NCBI GenBank assembly: GCA_001898225.1
Contig: MKTJ01000012.1
Span: 1 to 64,000 of the forward strand
Direction of reading: 5' to 3'
Length of the DNA stretch: 64,000 nt
From: Chloroflexi bacterium 54-19
Lineage (GTDB): Bacteria > Chloroflexota > Chloroflexia > Chloroheliales > Chloroheliaceae
How positions within the stretch are numbered: the stretch's first letter is position 1; each line of letters starts with the position of its first letter. The notes below the pieces were generated by a model. It did not search any database and was not told where the DNA came from. It was given only the letters and a program-made list of their open reading frames with translations. Position numbers and translations under genes: made by a program. Below are positions 33,349 through 41,884 of the stretch, piece by piece.

Positions 33349-34371
33349 TCAGACCAATTTTTGCTCGATGGCGCTTTCGGCGATTTTGAGGGCATTGAGG
33401 GCCGCGCCGCGCCGGAGATTATCCATGACGCTCCACAGGCCGATGGTGTTGTGGGTAGAATCGAGTTCGCGGATACGGCCCACCAGCACGTCGTCCTGGT
33501 TGACGGCCTGCCAGGGGTGGGGGTAGAGGTTGACGGTTGGGTCGTCCTGCAACCTCACGCCGGGGGTATCGCTCAGCACTTCGCGGATTTCTTCGGGGCT
33601 AACCCGCTTCCCCAGGTCCACCAGCACCGACTGGCTCATCCCGATATAGACGGGTACACGCAGACACATCACGCTGATATTGAGGTCGGGTAGTTTCCAG
33701 ATGCGCCGCACCTCCCGAATAATCCGCCATTCGCTGCGGGTCAGACCGGTATCAAGGGCGTTCTCGGTTTCGGGCAACACGTTAAAGGCAATCTGGTGCG
33801 AGAAAGCGTGCGGCACCACGTTCTTACCTTCCATGACCTGCTTGACCTCGGCGCTGAACAGTTCCATGGCGGTCTGCCCGCCCTCGGAGACCGGCTCGAA
33901 ACTGTGGACAACCAATCTTTTTAGAGAAGTCCACTGGCGAAAAGTATTGAGGGGGAGCAGAAGTTGGATGACTGCCGGGCTGGGCGAGGCCACGATACGC
34001 CGCTTTTTGAGGTGTTGAAGTTCGGCGGCGTTAATCTGGGGAATGACACCGGGGGTCTTGTCGTCGCCCCGGAAAGCCCCGGTCAGGTCAATCACCAGGG
34101 CGCCCTGCTCGCTGGCCGGGGTAGCAAACTGGTTCGCCAGTTCGGCGCTGCCGCAGAAAAAGACAATGTCGATGTCGCGGAAGGCCCGGCTGGTGATTTC
34201 TCTGGCTTCGAGTTCGCGGCCGCCAAAGGTGACCGGCTTACTGGTAGCCAGGCCGACCGGCCCCTCGATAAGTTGCAGCCGGTTGATAGGAAAACGGCGC
34301 TGAGCTAACAGTTTTAGAAGTTCCTGGCCGGTCAGGTCCCCGGGGCCAACGATAGCGACATTAAAACTCAT
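33349..34371 (-). CDS. Aspartate-semialdehyde dehydrogenase homologue lacking the catalytic Cys and His
   Basis: A 340-residue ASADH/Usg-like protein. The Rossmann N-terminus (NVAIVGPGDLTGQELLKLLAQRRFPINRLQLI) and the SARGxx-like fold are intact. The motif that is NPNCSTIQ in ASADH reads SPSPAVIQ (about 127-134), with Pro replacing the catalytic Cys. RVPVxxGHS reads RVPVYIGMS (about 230), with Met for the catalytic His. The DNA reads clearly at both places and the frame is whole. I infer a non-dehydrogenase paralogue comparable to the Usg proteins of gamma-proteobacteria. The start is ATG at 34371 (MSFNVAIVG); the frame extends upstream without homology. It converges on the toxin gene. Confidence 0.85.
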   Translation of the reverse strand: MSFNVAIVGPGDLTGQELLKLLAQRRFPINRLQLIEGPVGLATSKPVTFGGRELEAREITSRAFRDIDIVFFCGSAELANQFATPASEQGALVIDLTGAFRGDDKTPGVIPQINAAELQHLKKRRIVASPSPAVIQLLLPLNTFRQWTSLKRLVVHSFEPVSEGGQTAMELFSAEVKQVMEGKNVVPHAFSHQIAFNVLPETENALDTGLTRSEWRIIREVRRIWKLPDLNISVMCLRVPVYIGMSQSVLVDLGKRVSPEEIREVLSDTPGVRLQDDPTVNLYPHPWQAVNQDDVLVGRIRELDSTHNTIGLWSVMDNLRRGAALNALKIAESAIEQKLV

Positions 34372-34441
34372 AATGATTGTATAAACCCTGGCCCGCGAAC
34401 CCGTTTCAAACCCGGTTCCCAGAACCTGCTGTACGATGTAA

Positions 34442-35035
34442 CTAGATATAGAGGGTAAACGGCGGCGCGCCGTTGACACCCTGCACCTGCGTGGCCTGGA
34501 AAGGCCGCAAGCGGTTCTCGATGGCCGCCGCCGCCAGTTCGTAGGAAAGCGGGGCCAACCGGGGCATTTTTCGCATCTCTTCGAGCGAGAAAAACCCAAC
34601 CTGGGCTATTTCCGGGTCCGGCTCGGTATGGATTTCGCCCCCGGTAATTTCCAATAAGAAAACGACATAACTGTTATTATCGCCGGGATTGGCCCGGTTG
34701 CGGAAAGCCGCCAGGCCGAGGTTGCGAGTTTGAAGGCCGGTCTCCTCCTCGACCTCCCGCATCACGGCTACATCGGCGGTCTCGTCAAACTCTACGAAGC
34801 CGCCGGGAATGGTCCAACCGCCCTTGTTAGGTTCCTCACCCCGCTGGATTAACAGGGCCTGGCGCACCCCGTCCGGCCCCTCGCGTACCACCAGGCCGCC
34901 CGCACCGAGCGAGTAGTGGCCGAAATCTATAAAACCGCACCCGCCATCCTCGGTCTTACACATGGGCCGTTCTCGGTAAGCAATCAGACCCATTTCAAGT
35001 TTGTGCCCGCAATTGGGGCAGAAATTCATGCGCAT
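34442..35035 (-). CDS. NUDIX hydrolase with N-terminal zinc ribbon
   Basis: A 197-residue protein. Residues 4-35 hold a four-Cys zinc ribbon (NFCPNCGHKLE, then PMCKTEDGGCGF). The NUDIX fold follows, with the box GGFVEFDETADVAVMREVEEETG near 103-125, whose metal-binding REVEEE is intact. Zinc ribbon plus NUDIX resembles NADH pyrophosphatase NudC in layout, but the downstream SQPWPFPxS specificity motif of NudC is not seen. Substrate is therefore an unspecified nucleoside-diphosphate derivative. The next ATG, two codons in, could also be the start. Confidence 0.9.
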   Translation of the reverse strand: MRMNFCPNCGHKLEMGLIAYRERPMCKTEDGGCGFIDFGHYSLGAGGLVVREGPDGVRQALLIQRGEEPNKGGWTIPGGFVEFDETADVAVMREVEEETGLQTRNLGLAAFRNRANPGDNNSYVVFLLEITGGEIHTEPDPEIAQVGFFSLEEMRKMPRLAPLSYELAAAAIENRLRPFQATQVQGVNGAPPFTLYI

Positions 35036-35112
35036 TTTTGCCAGTTTTCTAATTCAAAAGCCATTTAAGCCCGCTAAGTTTACCCAGCCAACCTCAATTT
35101 GTCAATGAAAAG

Positions 35113-35140
35113 CAGTCAGAAGGCAGAAGGCAGAGGTCAG
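35113..35140. repeat. Heptamer tandem array 3 (AAGGCAG / AGGTCAG type)
   Basis: Four 7-base units ending in CAG, followed by TAATAAGGCAG. It is the reverse complement type of the CTGCCTT/CTGACCT array at 61268-61330. It sits in the nth-NUDIX spacer. Confidence 0.75.
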
Positions 35141-35152
35141 TAATAAGGCAGA

Positions 35153-35185
35153 AATTAAAACCCGGCCCTGCTCACCGGGACCGGG
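35153..35185 (-). terminator. Rho-independent terminator after nth
   Basis: On the minus strand CCCGGTCCC pairs with GGGCCGGG (one bulged base), followed by TTTTAATT. Confidence 0.75.
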
Positions 35186-35217
35186 CTTATATTCGCCTAC
35201 AAAGCCTACCGGGGAAA

Positions 35218-35901
35218 TTAGTCCGCCGCTTTGAAGCCGGGCTCCTGGGCGCGGGCGTTTCCGGTTTCACACCACTGGCGGACCGGGCATTTCTGGCATT
35301 GAGGCACCGAGGGGAGGCAGATGGCCCGCCCATGTTGGACCATCAGGCGGTTAATGGTGAACCAGTAAGGGTTGGGCAGGATTTTTTCGAGGGCTTTTTC
35401 GGTCTGTTCGGGCGTTTTGGTCTGGTACCAGCCGAGCCGGTTGGTGATACGGTGGACATGCACATCAATGCAGAGGGCCGGGATGCCAAAAGCGTAGACC
35501 AGGACACAGTTGGCGGTCTTGCGGCCCACACCGGGCAGCGCCAGCAATTCATCAATGGTGTTGGGCACCTTGCCGCCAAAGTTATCGCGCAAAATCCGGC
35601 CAATCTCCTTGATGCGGGGAGCCTTGACTTCCGGGTAGGACGAGCCGTAAAGCAACTTTTCCAGTTCGGCTACCGGGGCGTCGGCTAGCGAGGTGGCGTC
35701 AGGATAGCGGGCAAACAGGCGGTTGGAGACTTTAGTAGTCTGTTCCTCACGGGTGCGCTGGGAGATAACCGTCGCAATCAAGACCTGATAGGGGTCTTCC
35801 AGTTCGACCGAACCTTTGCCAAAGTAGGTCCCGGCCAGGGTATCCAGCACCTGGGGAATATATTGCTGCCAGTGCTGCGCTTTTTCCATTTCGGTGGTCA
35901 T
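35218..35901 (-). CDS. nth: Endonuclease III
   Basis: A 227-residue DNA glycosylase/AP lyase that removes oxidised pyrimidines. The helix-hairpin-helix LLALPGVGRKTANCVL carries the catalytic Lys, and the catalytic Asp follows in CIDVHVHRITNRLGW. The C-terminal [4Fe-4S] cluster motif is complete: CLPSVPQCQKCPVRQWC, a C-x6-C-x2-C-x5-C pattern. The start is placed at the ATG at 35899-35901 (MTTEMEK); an in-frame TTG nine codons upstream is possible. It is a single gene with its own terminator. Confidence 0.95.
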   Translation of the reverse strand: MTTEMEKAQHWQQYIPQVLDTLAGTYFGKGSVELEDPYQVLIATVISQRTREEQTTKVSNRLFARYPDATSLADAPVAELEKLLYGSSYPEVKAPRIKEIGRILRDNFGGKVPNTIDELLALPGVGRKTANCVLVYAFGIPALCIDVHVHRITNRLGWYQTKTPEQTEKALEKILPNPYWFTINRLMVQHGRAICLPSVPQCQKCPVRQWCETGNARAQEPGFKAAD

Positions 35902-36005
35902 CTCGCCTGCCCTTCTTTCATCCCTCAAAATTCCTTACTTACAAGCCTGCTGCCATACTCAAATGACCAAAATCCATGCCACAACTTGCCTTTGGGCGGT
36001 CTTCC

Positions 36006-36452
36006 TTAAATAAGCGTAGTTGGCTCAACCACGAAATTCCCGGCCTCGTCCTGGCGGACAGTGTAGAGCAAATCGAAACCTTCTTCAAGGGTGGGCGGTT
36101 GGAGCTTTTTGAGGGTGGCATAGAGGCCCATGTCCGGCACCCGCTCTTTGCTGGTGCGGGCGGCGTTCCGCGCCAGGCTGAGTTTTAGGTCCGGCACGAA
36201 GTAGTAGGCGACCACCTGAAAGCGGTGTTCTTTGGCGGCCTGGATATAACGCTCCCGGTTCTGGACGGTCGGGTTGGTCTTATCAATAACGAAGGGCTGC
36301 TTCATTTCGAGACAGGCTGCCAATAATAAATCCTCCCGGTGGCGAGTCTTGAGCATATCCATGTTGATGCGGATATGGGTGTTGAAGAATTTCTCCTTAA
36401 AGAAGGTGGACTTCCCGGCCCCCTGAATCCCCACAAAAATTATTGCTTGCAT
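36006..36452 (-). CDS. P-loop kinase-like ATPase (polynucleotide kinase-like)
   Basis: A 148-residue protein with Walker A GIQGAGKST (residues 8-16), then NTHIRINMDMLKTRHREDLLLAACLEMKQPFVIDKTNPTVQNRERYI. The DKTNPT element after strand 2 and the RERY helix are typical of the AAA_33/polynucleotide kinase group (as in PNKP). A lid region follows around AARTSKERVPDMGL. The phosphate acceptor may be nucleic acid or a small metabolite. The start ATG at 36452 is ten bases before the stop of the upstream propeller lipoprotein gene on the same strand, so the two may be co-transcribed. Confidence 0.88.
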   Translation of the reverse strand: MQAIIFVGIQGAGKSTFFKEKFFNTHIRINMDMLKTRHREDLLLAACLEMKQPFVIDKTNPTVQNRERYIQAAKEHRFQVVAYYFVPDLKLSLARNAARTSKERVPDMGLYATLKKLQPPTLEEGFDLLYTVRQDEAGNFVVEPTTLI

Positions 36453-36461
36453 ATACTAAAT

Positions 36462-37631
36462 TTAGTTATAGTCTAATTTTGTGTAAGAGATAAGACAGTT
36501 AGTAGTGGTAGGACAGCTAATACGCGAGTTATAACCGTCAAAGTTTTCCAGTTTAACCGGTTTAGGTGTCCAGGTTTTCCCACTATCATGCGTTATCAGT
36601 AAAGATTGATCTGAAATTGTAGCATAACAGGTGGTGTCGTCGGGACAACTAACATCTTCTAAAATCTTATCATTGGGTAGAGATTGCTTAAGCCAGGTCG
36701 TGCCTTTATCGTTGGTAGTAAGAAAATAACCCCGGTCGCCGCCCACCACACAAAAAGATACGTTTGGACAACTATTACCTCTAAAGCTAGGATAAGATTC
36801 CTTTCCCGGAAGATTAAACGATTGCCAGCTTCCCCCAAAATCATGGGTAACCGCAATAAAATCCGGGCTAAATCCATAGCAAGTCAATTCATCAAAGCAA
36901 ATCAGGTCCGTAAAACGCCAACTACCATCTGTTGGAAACCAATCCCAGGTTTGCCCACCATCAACTGTCCTGAAAGAACGCCCCTCACCAACGGTCACAC
37001 ACCGACTCGCGTTTAGGCAGCTTATAGCGTGGATAAAGGCAAATTCACTTTCGATTTTGTCATTTCGCCGGGAGTTCAGGTAAAGAGGTTTGTTAGCCTC
37101 GCTCACTTTCAGACTGCCGGTCCGGGTAAGATTGGTCCAGGTGGCCCCGCCATCCTTTGTAGAGCTAACTTCACCTTTGCTTCCATCATTGAACAACCGC
37201 CAGCACTCGGTCCGGGAAATACAACTGACATCCCCTCCACTCATATTTATATCGGGAAAATATTTCCAGCTTTTGGAACCTTCTCGCATTAGTTCGTAAT
37301 ATTTTGTACTGGTAGCATCTGCCACATTATTCAGATTAAAACAGGTTTTCAGCGCGACGCAATTCAGGGTAACGGAATTCGTAGTTTTCTTGCCGGAGCG
37401 GTCTTGTTTGTTCATTAAAAGGTTCCAACTATCCCCGCTATCGGCGGTTTCCGCGACATAATAATAATACTCCGGTACGGGGTCGCCTACTATTTCAGCA
37501 CTAGCTGTCGTAACAAAATTAGAGGAGCCCGGCGACGGAGTTGTAACAGAAACAACCGATATATTATCACCGCAAGCGGAAAGGACGAGCAATATTAAAA
37601 CTGCCAGGAGTAACCATTTCGAGCGAGCCAC
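36462..37631 (-). CDS. Secreted beta-propeller lipoprotein with CX5C-paired BNR repeats
   Basis: A 389-residue lipoprotein: signal peptide ending LVLSAC (Cys near 20), a short Ser/Thr linker, then about seven propeller repeats. Six Asp-box/BNR motifs can be seen (DSGDSWNL, KDGGATWTN, VDGGQTWDW, DFGGSWQSF, DKGTTWLK, DSGKTWTP). They alternate with seven CX5C pairs (CVALKTC, CISRTEC, CLNASRC, CFDELTC, CPNVSFC, CPDDTTC, CPTTTNC). Each pair can form a disulfide on the blade strand, which fits an extracytoplasmic location. It looks like a YCF48/sialidase-type fold without evident catalytic residues. GTG start at 37631. Base composition is clearly more AT-rich than surrounding genes, suggesting recent transfer together with the Uma2 remnant upstream. 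Confidence 0.85.
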   Translation of the reverse strand: MARSKWLLLAVLILLVLSACGDNISVVSVTTPSPGSSNFVTTASAEIVGDPVPEYYYYVAETADSGDSWNLLMNKQDRSGKKTTNSVTLNCVALKTCFNLNNVADATSTKYYELMREGSKSWKYFPDINMSGGDVSCISRTECWRLFNDGSKGEVSSTKDGGATWTNLTRTGSLKVSEANKPLYLNSRRNDKIESEFAFIHAISCLNASRCVTVGEGRSFRTVDGGQTWDWFPTDGSWRFTDLICFDELTCYGFSPDFIAVTHDFGGSWQSFNLPGKESYPSFRGNSCPNVSFCVVGGDRGYFLTTNDKGTTWLKQSLPNDKILEDVSCPDDTTCYATISDQSLLITHDSGKTWTPKPVKLENFDGYNSRISCPTTTNCLISYTKLDYN

Positions 37632-37700
37632 GATTTTCTTCTCTTATATTTTTATTTTCAACTGCTATTGCCAATTATAACGAAATAAAGTAGAAGAAAA

Positions 37701-38336
37701 TTACCGGTTAATCCTGGACCGAGAAACGGGAATAGAAGTTATTCCATGCTTCTTGTATATTCTTGGCCTAACCTTTTTTCCTTCATACAGCTCGCCAACT
37801 TTTACCCGTATATCTAAACCGGCTAAAACTATCTCCTGGCTTCGCTCAGTGAGAATTCTAAGTTGCCAGGTTCCGTCAGCCTGTTTCTCAAAATATTCGA
37901 CGTAAATTTTGTGCTGGTCAATCAGAAGGTAAATTTCCAGGCTGTCGAAAGTACGGTAACGCTGAAACTTGTCGCCGCGGTCATAGTTACGAGTGTTTGG
38001 CGACATGATTTCGGCCAATAATTAGGGATTGAGAAGCACATCGTCCCGACCCCGCATCAGTTTTTCTGTACCGCGAACTATCATAAAGTCGGGATAAGTA
38101 AAGAAAGTAATTTTCGAGGCTAAAATTCGCAAGTTGCTGTCAAATATCTGAAATTCCGAGTCCTGTAGCGCCCGGTGAAACACTACAATACCATTCACTG
38201 TAATTAGGGAATGCTTAAAACAACTGGGGTCACGTTGCGTGATGTTGCCTTCGAAATATTCGTGCTTTTCGAGGGCTTTCACCTCGCGTCTTAAATATTC
38301 TTGTGGAGAAATGAATCTTGGGTTGGATTGGCTCAT
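37701..38336 (-). pseudogene. Uma2-family (DUF820) endonuclease-fold gene interrupted by an in-frame TAA
   Basis: Two halves in the same reading frame are separated by one TAA codon at 38022-38024. The N-terminal half has SPQEYLRREVKALEKHEYFEG and FTYPDFMIVRG. The second half continues at the conserved block LLAEIMSPNTRNYDRGDKFQRY and ends with the usual LVDQ-type strand (IYLLIDQHKIYVEYF). Together they cover a full Uma2 protein (about 210 codons). The stop falls exactly where the family reads NPxLLAEVLSPST, so one base change would restore the gene. Uma2 genes are often mobile and multicopy in cyanobacteria and Chloroflexota. AT-rich composition agrees with transfer. A sequencing error is possible. 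Confidence 0.85.
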
Positions 38337-38376
38337 AAAAACCTCGTTTTAGTGAACCAATCCGAATTTTGAGGGT

Positions 38377-40890
38377 TTAGTGCTTGATGGTAGCGACCGT
38401 CACGCCATCGCCGCCTTCACCCGCTTCACCGAGCCGGAAGGAGGACACCAGCGGGTGGGTTCGCAAAATATCCCGCACCACCTGGCGCAAGACGCCGGTC
38501 CCTTTGCCGTGGACGATGCGCACGTGCGGCAGGTTGGAGAGATAGGCGTCGTTCAGATAACGGTCAAGCTCCTGGTTGACTTCCTCGGCCCGCCAGCCCC
38601 GAATATCGAATTCGATTGGGGTTGAAGCGGTCAACGACTCGGTCCGGGCGCGGGCGTTGACCCGGATGGCCCGGTCCTTTTCGTTCGCGGCGGCCAGGTC
38701 GGCCCGGCTGCGGGCAGTGACCCGGTCGTTATTATTCGAGCGCGGTTTGCCTTTAAGCTTGGTCAGGTCGCTACCGGCCACCTTCAGCTTGAAATTGCCC
38801 CAGGTCACGTCGTAACGGCCTTCGGCGTCCGGCCCGCCCACAAGTTCCCCTTCCTGGCCGAGCGTCTGAACCAGGACCCTGTCCCCCACCTTCAAAGCGG
38901 CATCGGCGATTTCTTCCGGTTTAAGCTGGGCCTGGGCTGCCGCCGCTGCCCGTTGCTGAGCCCGGCGACGGGCCTCTTTTTGAAGGGCCACCGCCCGGTT
39001 TTCCGCCTCGACGAGTTCGCGGCGCTGTCGCTCAAGCTGGGCGGCCAGTTCGGCGTTTTGCCCGGCCATGCGCACCGCCCCTTCGACCTCCATCACCCGT
39101 TCGCGCAGTTCGTGGCTCTGGCGGCGCACCATTTCAAGCTCTTCTTCCATCTCGGAACGAGCCTGGGCGCGGGCGTCTGAAGCCGCTTTCTTGCGCTCCT
39201 CGTCGATGTGGCGGAGGCGGCGGGCCAGCTCGTCGCGGGCGGCTTCGGTTTCGGCCCGGAGGCGCGCAGTTTCCAACCGGGCATCCCTGGCGGCGTCGCG
39301 CTCGTTCTGAATCTGGACTAGCATTGCATCTACCTGCACTTCTTCGGGTGCCACCATCTGCTGGGCTTCGTCGATAATCTCGGCAGGCAGACCCAACCGC
39401 GAGGCAATCGCCAGGGCGTTCGAGCGGCCCGGCAGACCGATTACCAGACGGTAGGTCGGCGAAAGGGTCTCGACGTTAAACTCCACGCTGGCATTTTGAA
39501 CCCCCGGCGTCACATAGGCGAAACTTTTAAGTTCGCTGTAGTGGGTCGTAATGACCGCGCAGGCGTCTTTCCGAAGCAAGAACTGGATAATAGAGCGGGC
39601 CAGGGCCGAACCCTCCTGGGGGTCGGTCCCCGCGCCAAGTTCGTCCAGGATAACCAGGGTCTGGTCGTCAATCTTGCCGAGCATACTGATAATATTGGTC
39701 AGGTGCGAGGAAAAGGTGCTGAGACTTTGCTCGATGGATTGCTCGTCACCGATGTCGGCCAGCACCTTCTGGAAGACCAGGGCTTGCGAACCGTCTTCGA
39801 CCGGAAGGTGCAGCCCGGCCTGGGCCATCAATGTTAAAAGACCCGCCGTTTTAATGGAAACGGTCTTACCGCCCGTGTTCGGCCCGGTAATTACCAGGAT
39901 GCGGAATTTCTCGCCCATGTAAATATCAATTGGAACGACCTTACCGGGGAGCAGAGGGTGGCGGGCCTGGATAAAGTTCATCCCTTCGCCGCTACCGGGG
40001 GCAGCCAGGCGCGGTTGGGTGGCCCGGAGAGCATTGGCGTAGCGAGCCTTGGCGAAAGCGAGGTCGAGTTCGGCCAGGGCTGCGACCGCCTTTACGATTT
40101 CGTCGCCGTGACGGCCCACTTTCCCGGCCAGTTCAAGCAGCACCCGGTCGATTTCCTCGCGTTCTTCGATTTGAAGTTCGCGCCAGCGGTTGTTCAGGTC
40201 GACAATCGCCAGCGGCTCCATATAGACGGTCGCGCCACTGGACGACGAGTCGTGAATGATACCCCGCATTTGCCCTTTGAAATCGGATTTCACCGGGATA
40301 ACATAGCGGCCATCGCGCATGGTAACAATCGCTTCCTGGATCATGGGCGCGTACTGAGGTGACGAAATCATCTGGTTGAGCCGCTCAAGCAGACGACCGT
40401 GGGCAGTCCGAATCTCATTGCGAATCCGCCGCAAGCCGGGGCTGGCACTATCAAGCACCGTACCGTCCGGGCCGATGGTCTGCTCGATTTCGGTTTCCAG
40501 GAGCGGCAAATCAACCAGGTCCTGGGCAATTTTGGAAAGATAAAAAAAGGAGCCGCTCCCGCCCGATTTTAGAATAGTCCGGCGCAGGTTGCGGCTGCTT
40601 AAAAGTGTCGCGGCAATATCCAGGAACGAGGTGGCATCGAGGGCTCGCCCGATAGCCGCCGCTTTGACCGAGCCGCGCACTTCTTTGGCCCCACCGATAG
40701 TTGTTTCGGGGCGCAGTTCCAGCAAATCGCGGGCTTCGGAGGTAATATCCAGCCGCTGCTGGATTTCGGCCAGGTCAAGGGAGGGCCTTAGCTCCATGAC
40801 CAGTTCCCGGCCCGGCTCAAAAGAGGTGTGATGGGCCAGCCGGTCTATGACTTTATAATATTCGAGGACACGCAGGGTTCGCTCGTTCAT
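38377..40890 (-). CDS. mutS2: Endonuclease MutS2
   Basis: An 837-residue ATPase-nuclease of the MutS2 family. The helical clamp/lever domain fills about 1-310. The ATPase domain has Walker A GPNTGGKTVSIKTAG near 330, the Walker B region QTLVILDELGAGTDPQEGSAL and the signature STFSSHL. A long coiled coil (about 510-640; ERDAARDARLETARLRAETEAARDELARR) follows. A KOW-like strand region comes next, and the C-terminal Smr nuclease domain has EFDIRGWRAEEV and HGKGTGVLRQ. MutS2 lacks the mismatch-recognition domain of MutS; family members suppress recombination or rescue collided ribosomes. The ATG at 40890 is preceded by AAAAGG at short spacing. Confidence 0.96.
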   Translation of the reverse strand: MNERTLRVLEYYKVIDRLAHHTSFEPGRELVMELRPSLDLAEIQQRLDITSEARDLLELRPETTIGGAKEVRGSVKAAAIGRALDATSFLDIAATLLSSRNLRRTILKSGGSGSFFYLSKIAQDLVDLPLLETEIEQTIGPDGTVLDSASPGLRRIRNEIRTAHGRLLERLNQMISSPQYAPMIQEAIVTMRDGRYVIPVKSDFKGQMRGIIHDSSSSGATVYMEPLAIVDLNNRWRELQIEEREEIDRVLLELAGKVGRHGDEIVKAVAALAELDLAFAKARYANALRATQPRLAAPGSGEGMNFIQARHPLLPGKVVPIDIYMGEKFRILVITGPNTGGKTVSIKTAGLLTLMAQAGLHLPVEDGSQALVFQKVLADIGDEQSIEQSLSTFSSHLTNIISMLGKIDDQTLVILDELGAGTDPQEGSALARSIIQFLLRKDACAVITTHYSELKSFAYVTPGVQNASVEFNVETLSPTYRLVIGLPGRSNALAIASRLGLPAEIIDEAQQMVAPEEVQVDAMLVQIQNERDAARDARLETARLRAETEAARDELARRLRHIDEERKKAASDARAQARSEMEEELEMVRRQSHELRERVMEVEGAVRMAGQNAELAAQLERQRRELVEAENRAVALQKEARRRAQQRAAAAAQAQLKPEEIADAALKVGDRVLVQTLGQEGELVGGPDAEGRYDVTWGNFKLKVAGSDLTKLKGKPRSNNNDRVTARSRADLAAANEKDRAIRVNARARTESLTASTPIEFDIRGWRAEEVNQELDRYLNDAYLSNLPHVRIVHGKGTGVLRQVVRDILRTHPLVSSFRLGEAGEGGDGVTVATIKH

Positions 40891-41197
40891 CCTTTTAAAA
40901 TTTACTTCTTTCTAAGTTTTTCAAGTTTTTCTAACCGGTTACACTTCTATGCTAACGCGTTTTCTCAAAACTAACTTTTACTATACATTTTCTTTGTTAA
41001 TATTGCCTTTTTTAGACCGGACCACCAGGCCGGGTCAAACCTTCTCAGTATCTACGCATACTTGGTTGTATTATACCACAAATTCAGCAATGGTTCCAAT
41101 CTGAATAACGCCACAACTTTATATCGGGTGCTTTATCAATTATACCGGGCCGGGAAAATAAAGGAAGATGCAAATGTAAGGGCTTTTTAGAAGCCTT
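40891..41197. other. Intergenic region upstream of mutS2
   Basis: About 300 AT-rich bases between the mutS2 start and the stop of the CGNR gene, both on the minus strand. There is no ORF or clear hairpin. Confidence 0.5.
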
Positions 41198-41764
41198 TTA
41201 CTTCTGCCCGGAGGCTTTTTCACGCTGGCGGGCGCGGAAACGGCGGACTTTCATCAGGTTGGCGCAGGTGTTGTGCTGGCACCAGCGCTGCGTCCGGTTT
41301 TTGCTGGCGTCATAAAAAATCCAACCGCAGTCCTCATTTTCGCAAATTCGGAGACGCCCGGTGTCCTGGTGCGTGAGAACATCCGTAAACGAAGCTACGA
41401 TTTCGGCCATAACCCAGGCCCAATCCTGACGAAGCGGCTTGAAAAGCACCCGGTAACTTTCGCCATCCTTCTCCAGTTCACGCCGGACCGGACCAAGCTT
41501 TAAAAACTCGTTCAGGCTGGCAAAGTCGGCTGAATTCAGGTTATGACCCTGGTAAAGCGTCGAAACCATCCGGTGCAAAAGTGTCCGTAAAGCAACCAGG
41601 GCTGCCAGGGTACTTTCATCAAGCGGAGCAGGGCCTTGCAATTTATGCCGCTGGAGAAAACCGGACACCCAATCCGGTATCGTCAAACGGTCCTGGCGAA
41701 CCCCCTTAACCCGGTAGTCGTGCCAATCGCTATTGAGAAAATCTATAAAAAGTAAGTCGTCCAT
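41198..41764 (-). CDS. CGNR zinc-finger/ABATE-domain transcriptional regulator
   Basis: A 188-residue protein of the ABATE-CGNR family. The N-terminal ABATE-like domain has LLFIDFLNSDWHDYRVKGVRQDRLTIPDWVSGFLQRH. The C-terminal zinc finger has RICENEDCGWIFYDASKNRTQRWCQHNTCANLMKVRRFRARQ. The four Cys ligands are present, but the family's namesake CGNR reads CANL. The family is predicted to bind DNA. The start is the ATG at 41764 (MDDLLFIDFLNS); the frame extends further upstream only across the divergent promoter. Its gene is divergent from an MFS transporter whose promoter overlaps its own, so it is a likely regulator of that transporter. Confidence 0.88.
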   Translation of the reverse strand: MDDLLFIDFLNSDWHDYRVKGVRQDRLTIPDWVSGFLQRHKLQGPAPLDESTLAALVALRTLLHRMVSTLYQGHNLNSADFASLNEFLKLGPVRRELEKDGESYRVLFKPLRQDWAWVMAEIVASFTDVLTHQDTGRLRICENEDCGWIFYDASKNRTQRWCQHNTCANLMKVRRFRARQREKASGQK

Positions 41765-41789
41765 ATTGCTGTAACCGTCTAAACGAGTA

Positions 41790-41842
41790 TTGACAATTAC
41801 CAAACCTGCTTTTATTATACCTCTGTAACGGTTAATTATCAA
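41790..41842. promoter_or_regulatory. Overlapping divergent promoters, CGNR regulator / MFS transporter
   Basis: Plus strand: TTGACA 41790-41795, 17 bases, TATTAT 41813-41818. Minus strand: TTGATA (41842-41837), 17 bases, TATAAT (41819-41814). The two -10 boxes share the same base pairs. CTGTAAC occurs at 41769 and 41823 and, inverted with one change, near 41850; these may be regulator sites. Confidence 0.7.
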
Positions 41843-41884
41843 ATAGACAGTTACACTTCTTGGGAAGGCAATAGCGAAAGGAAA

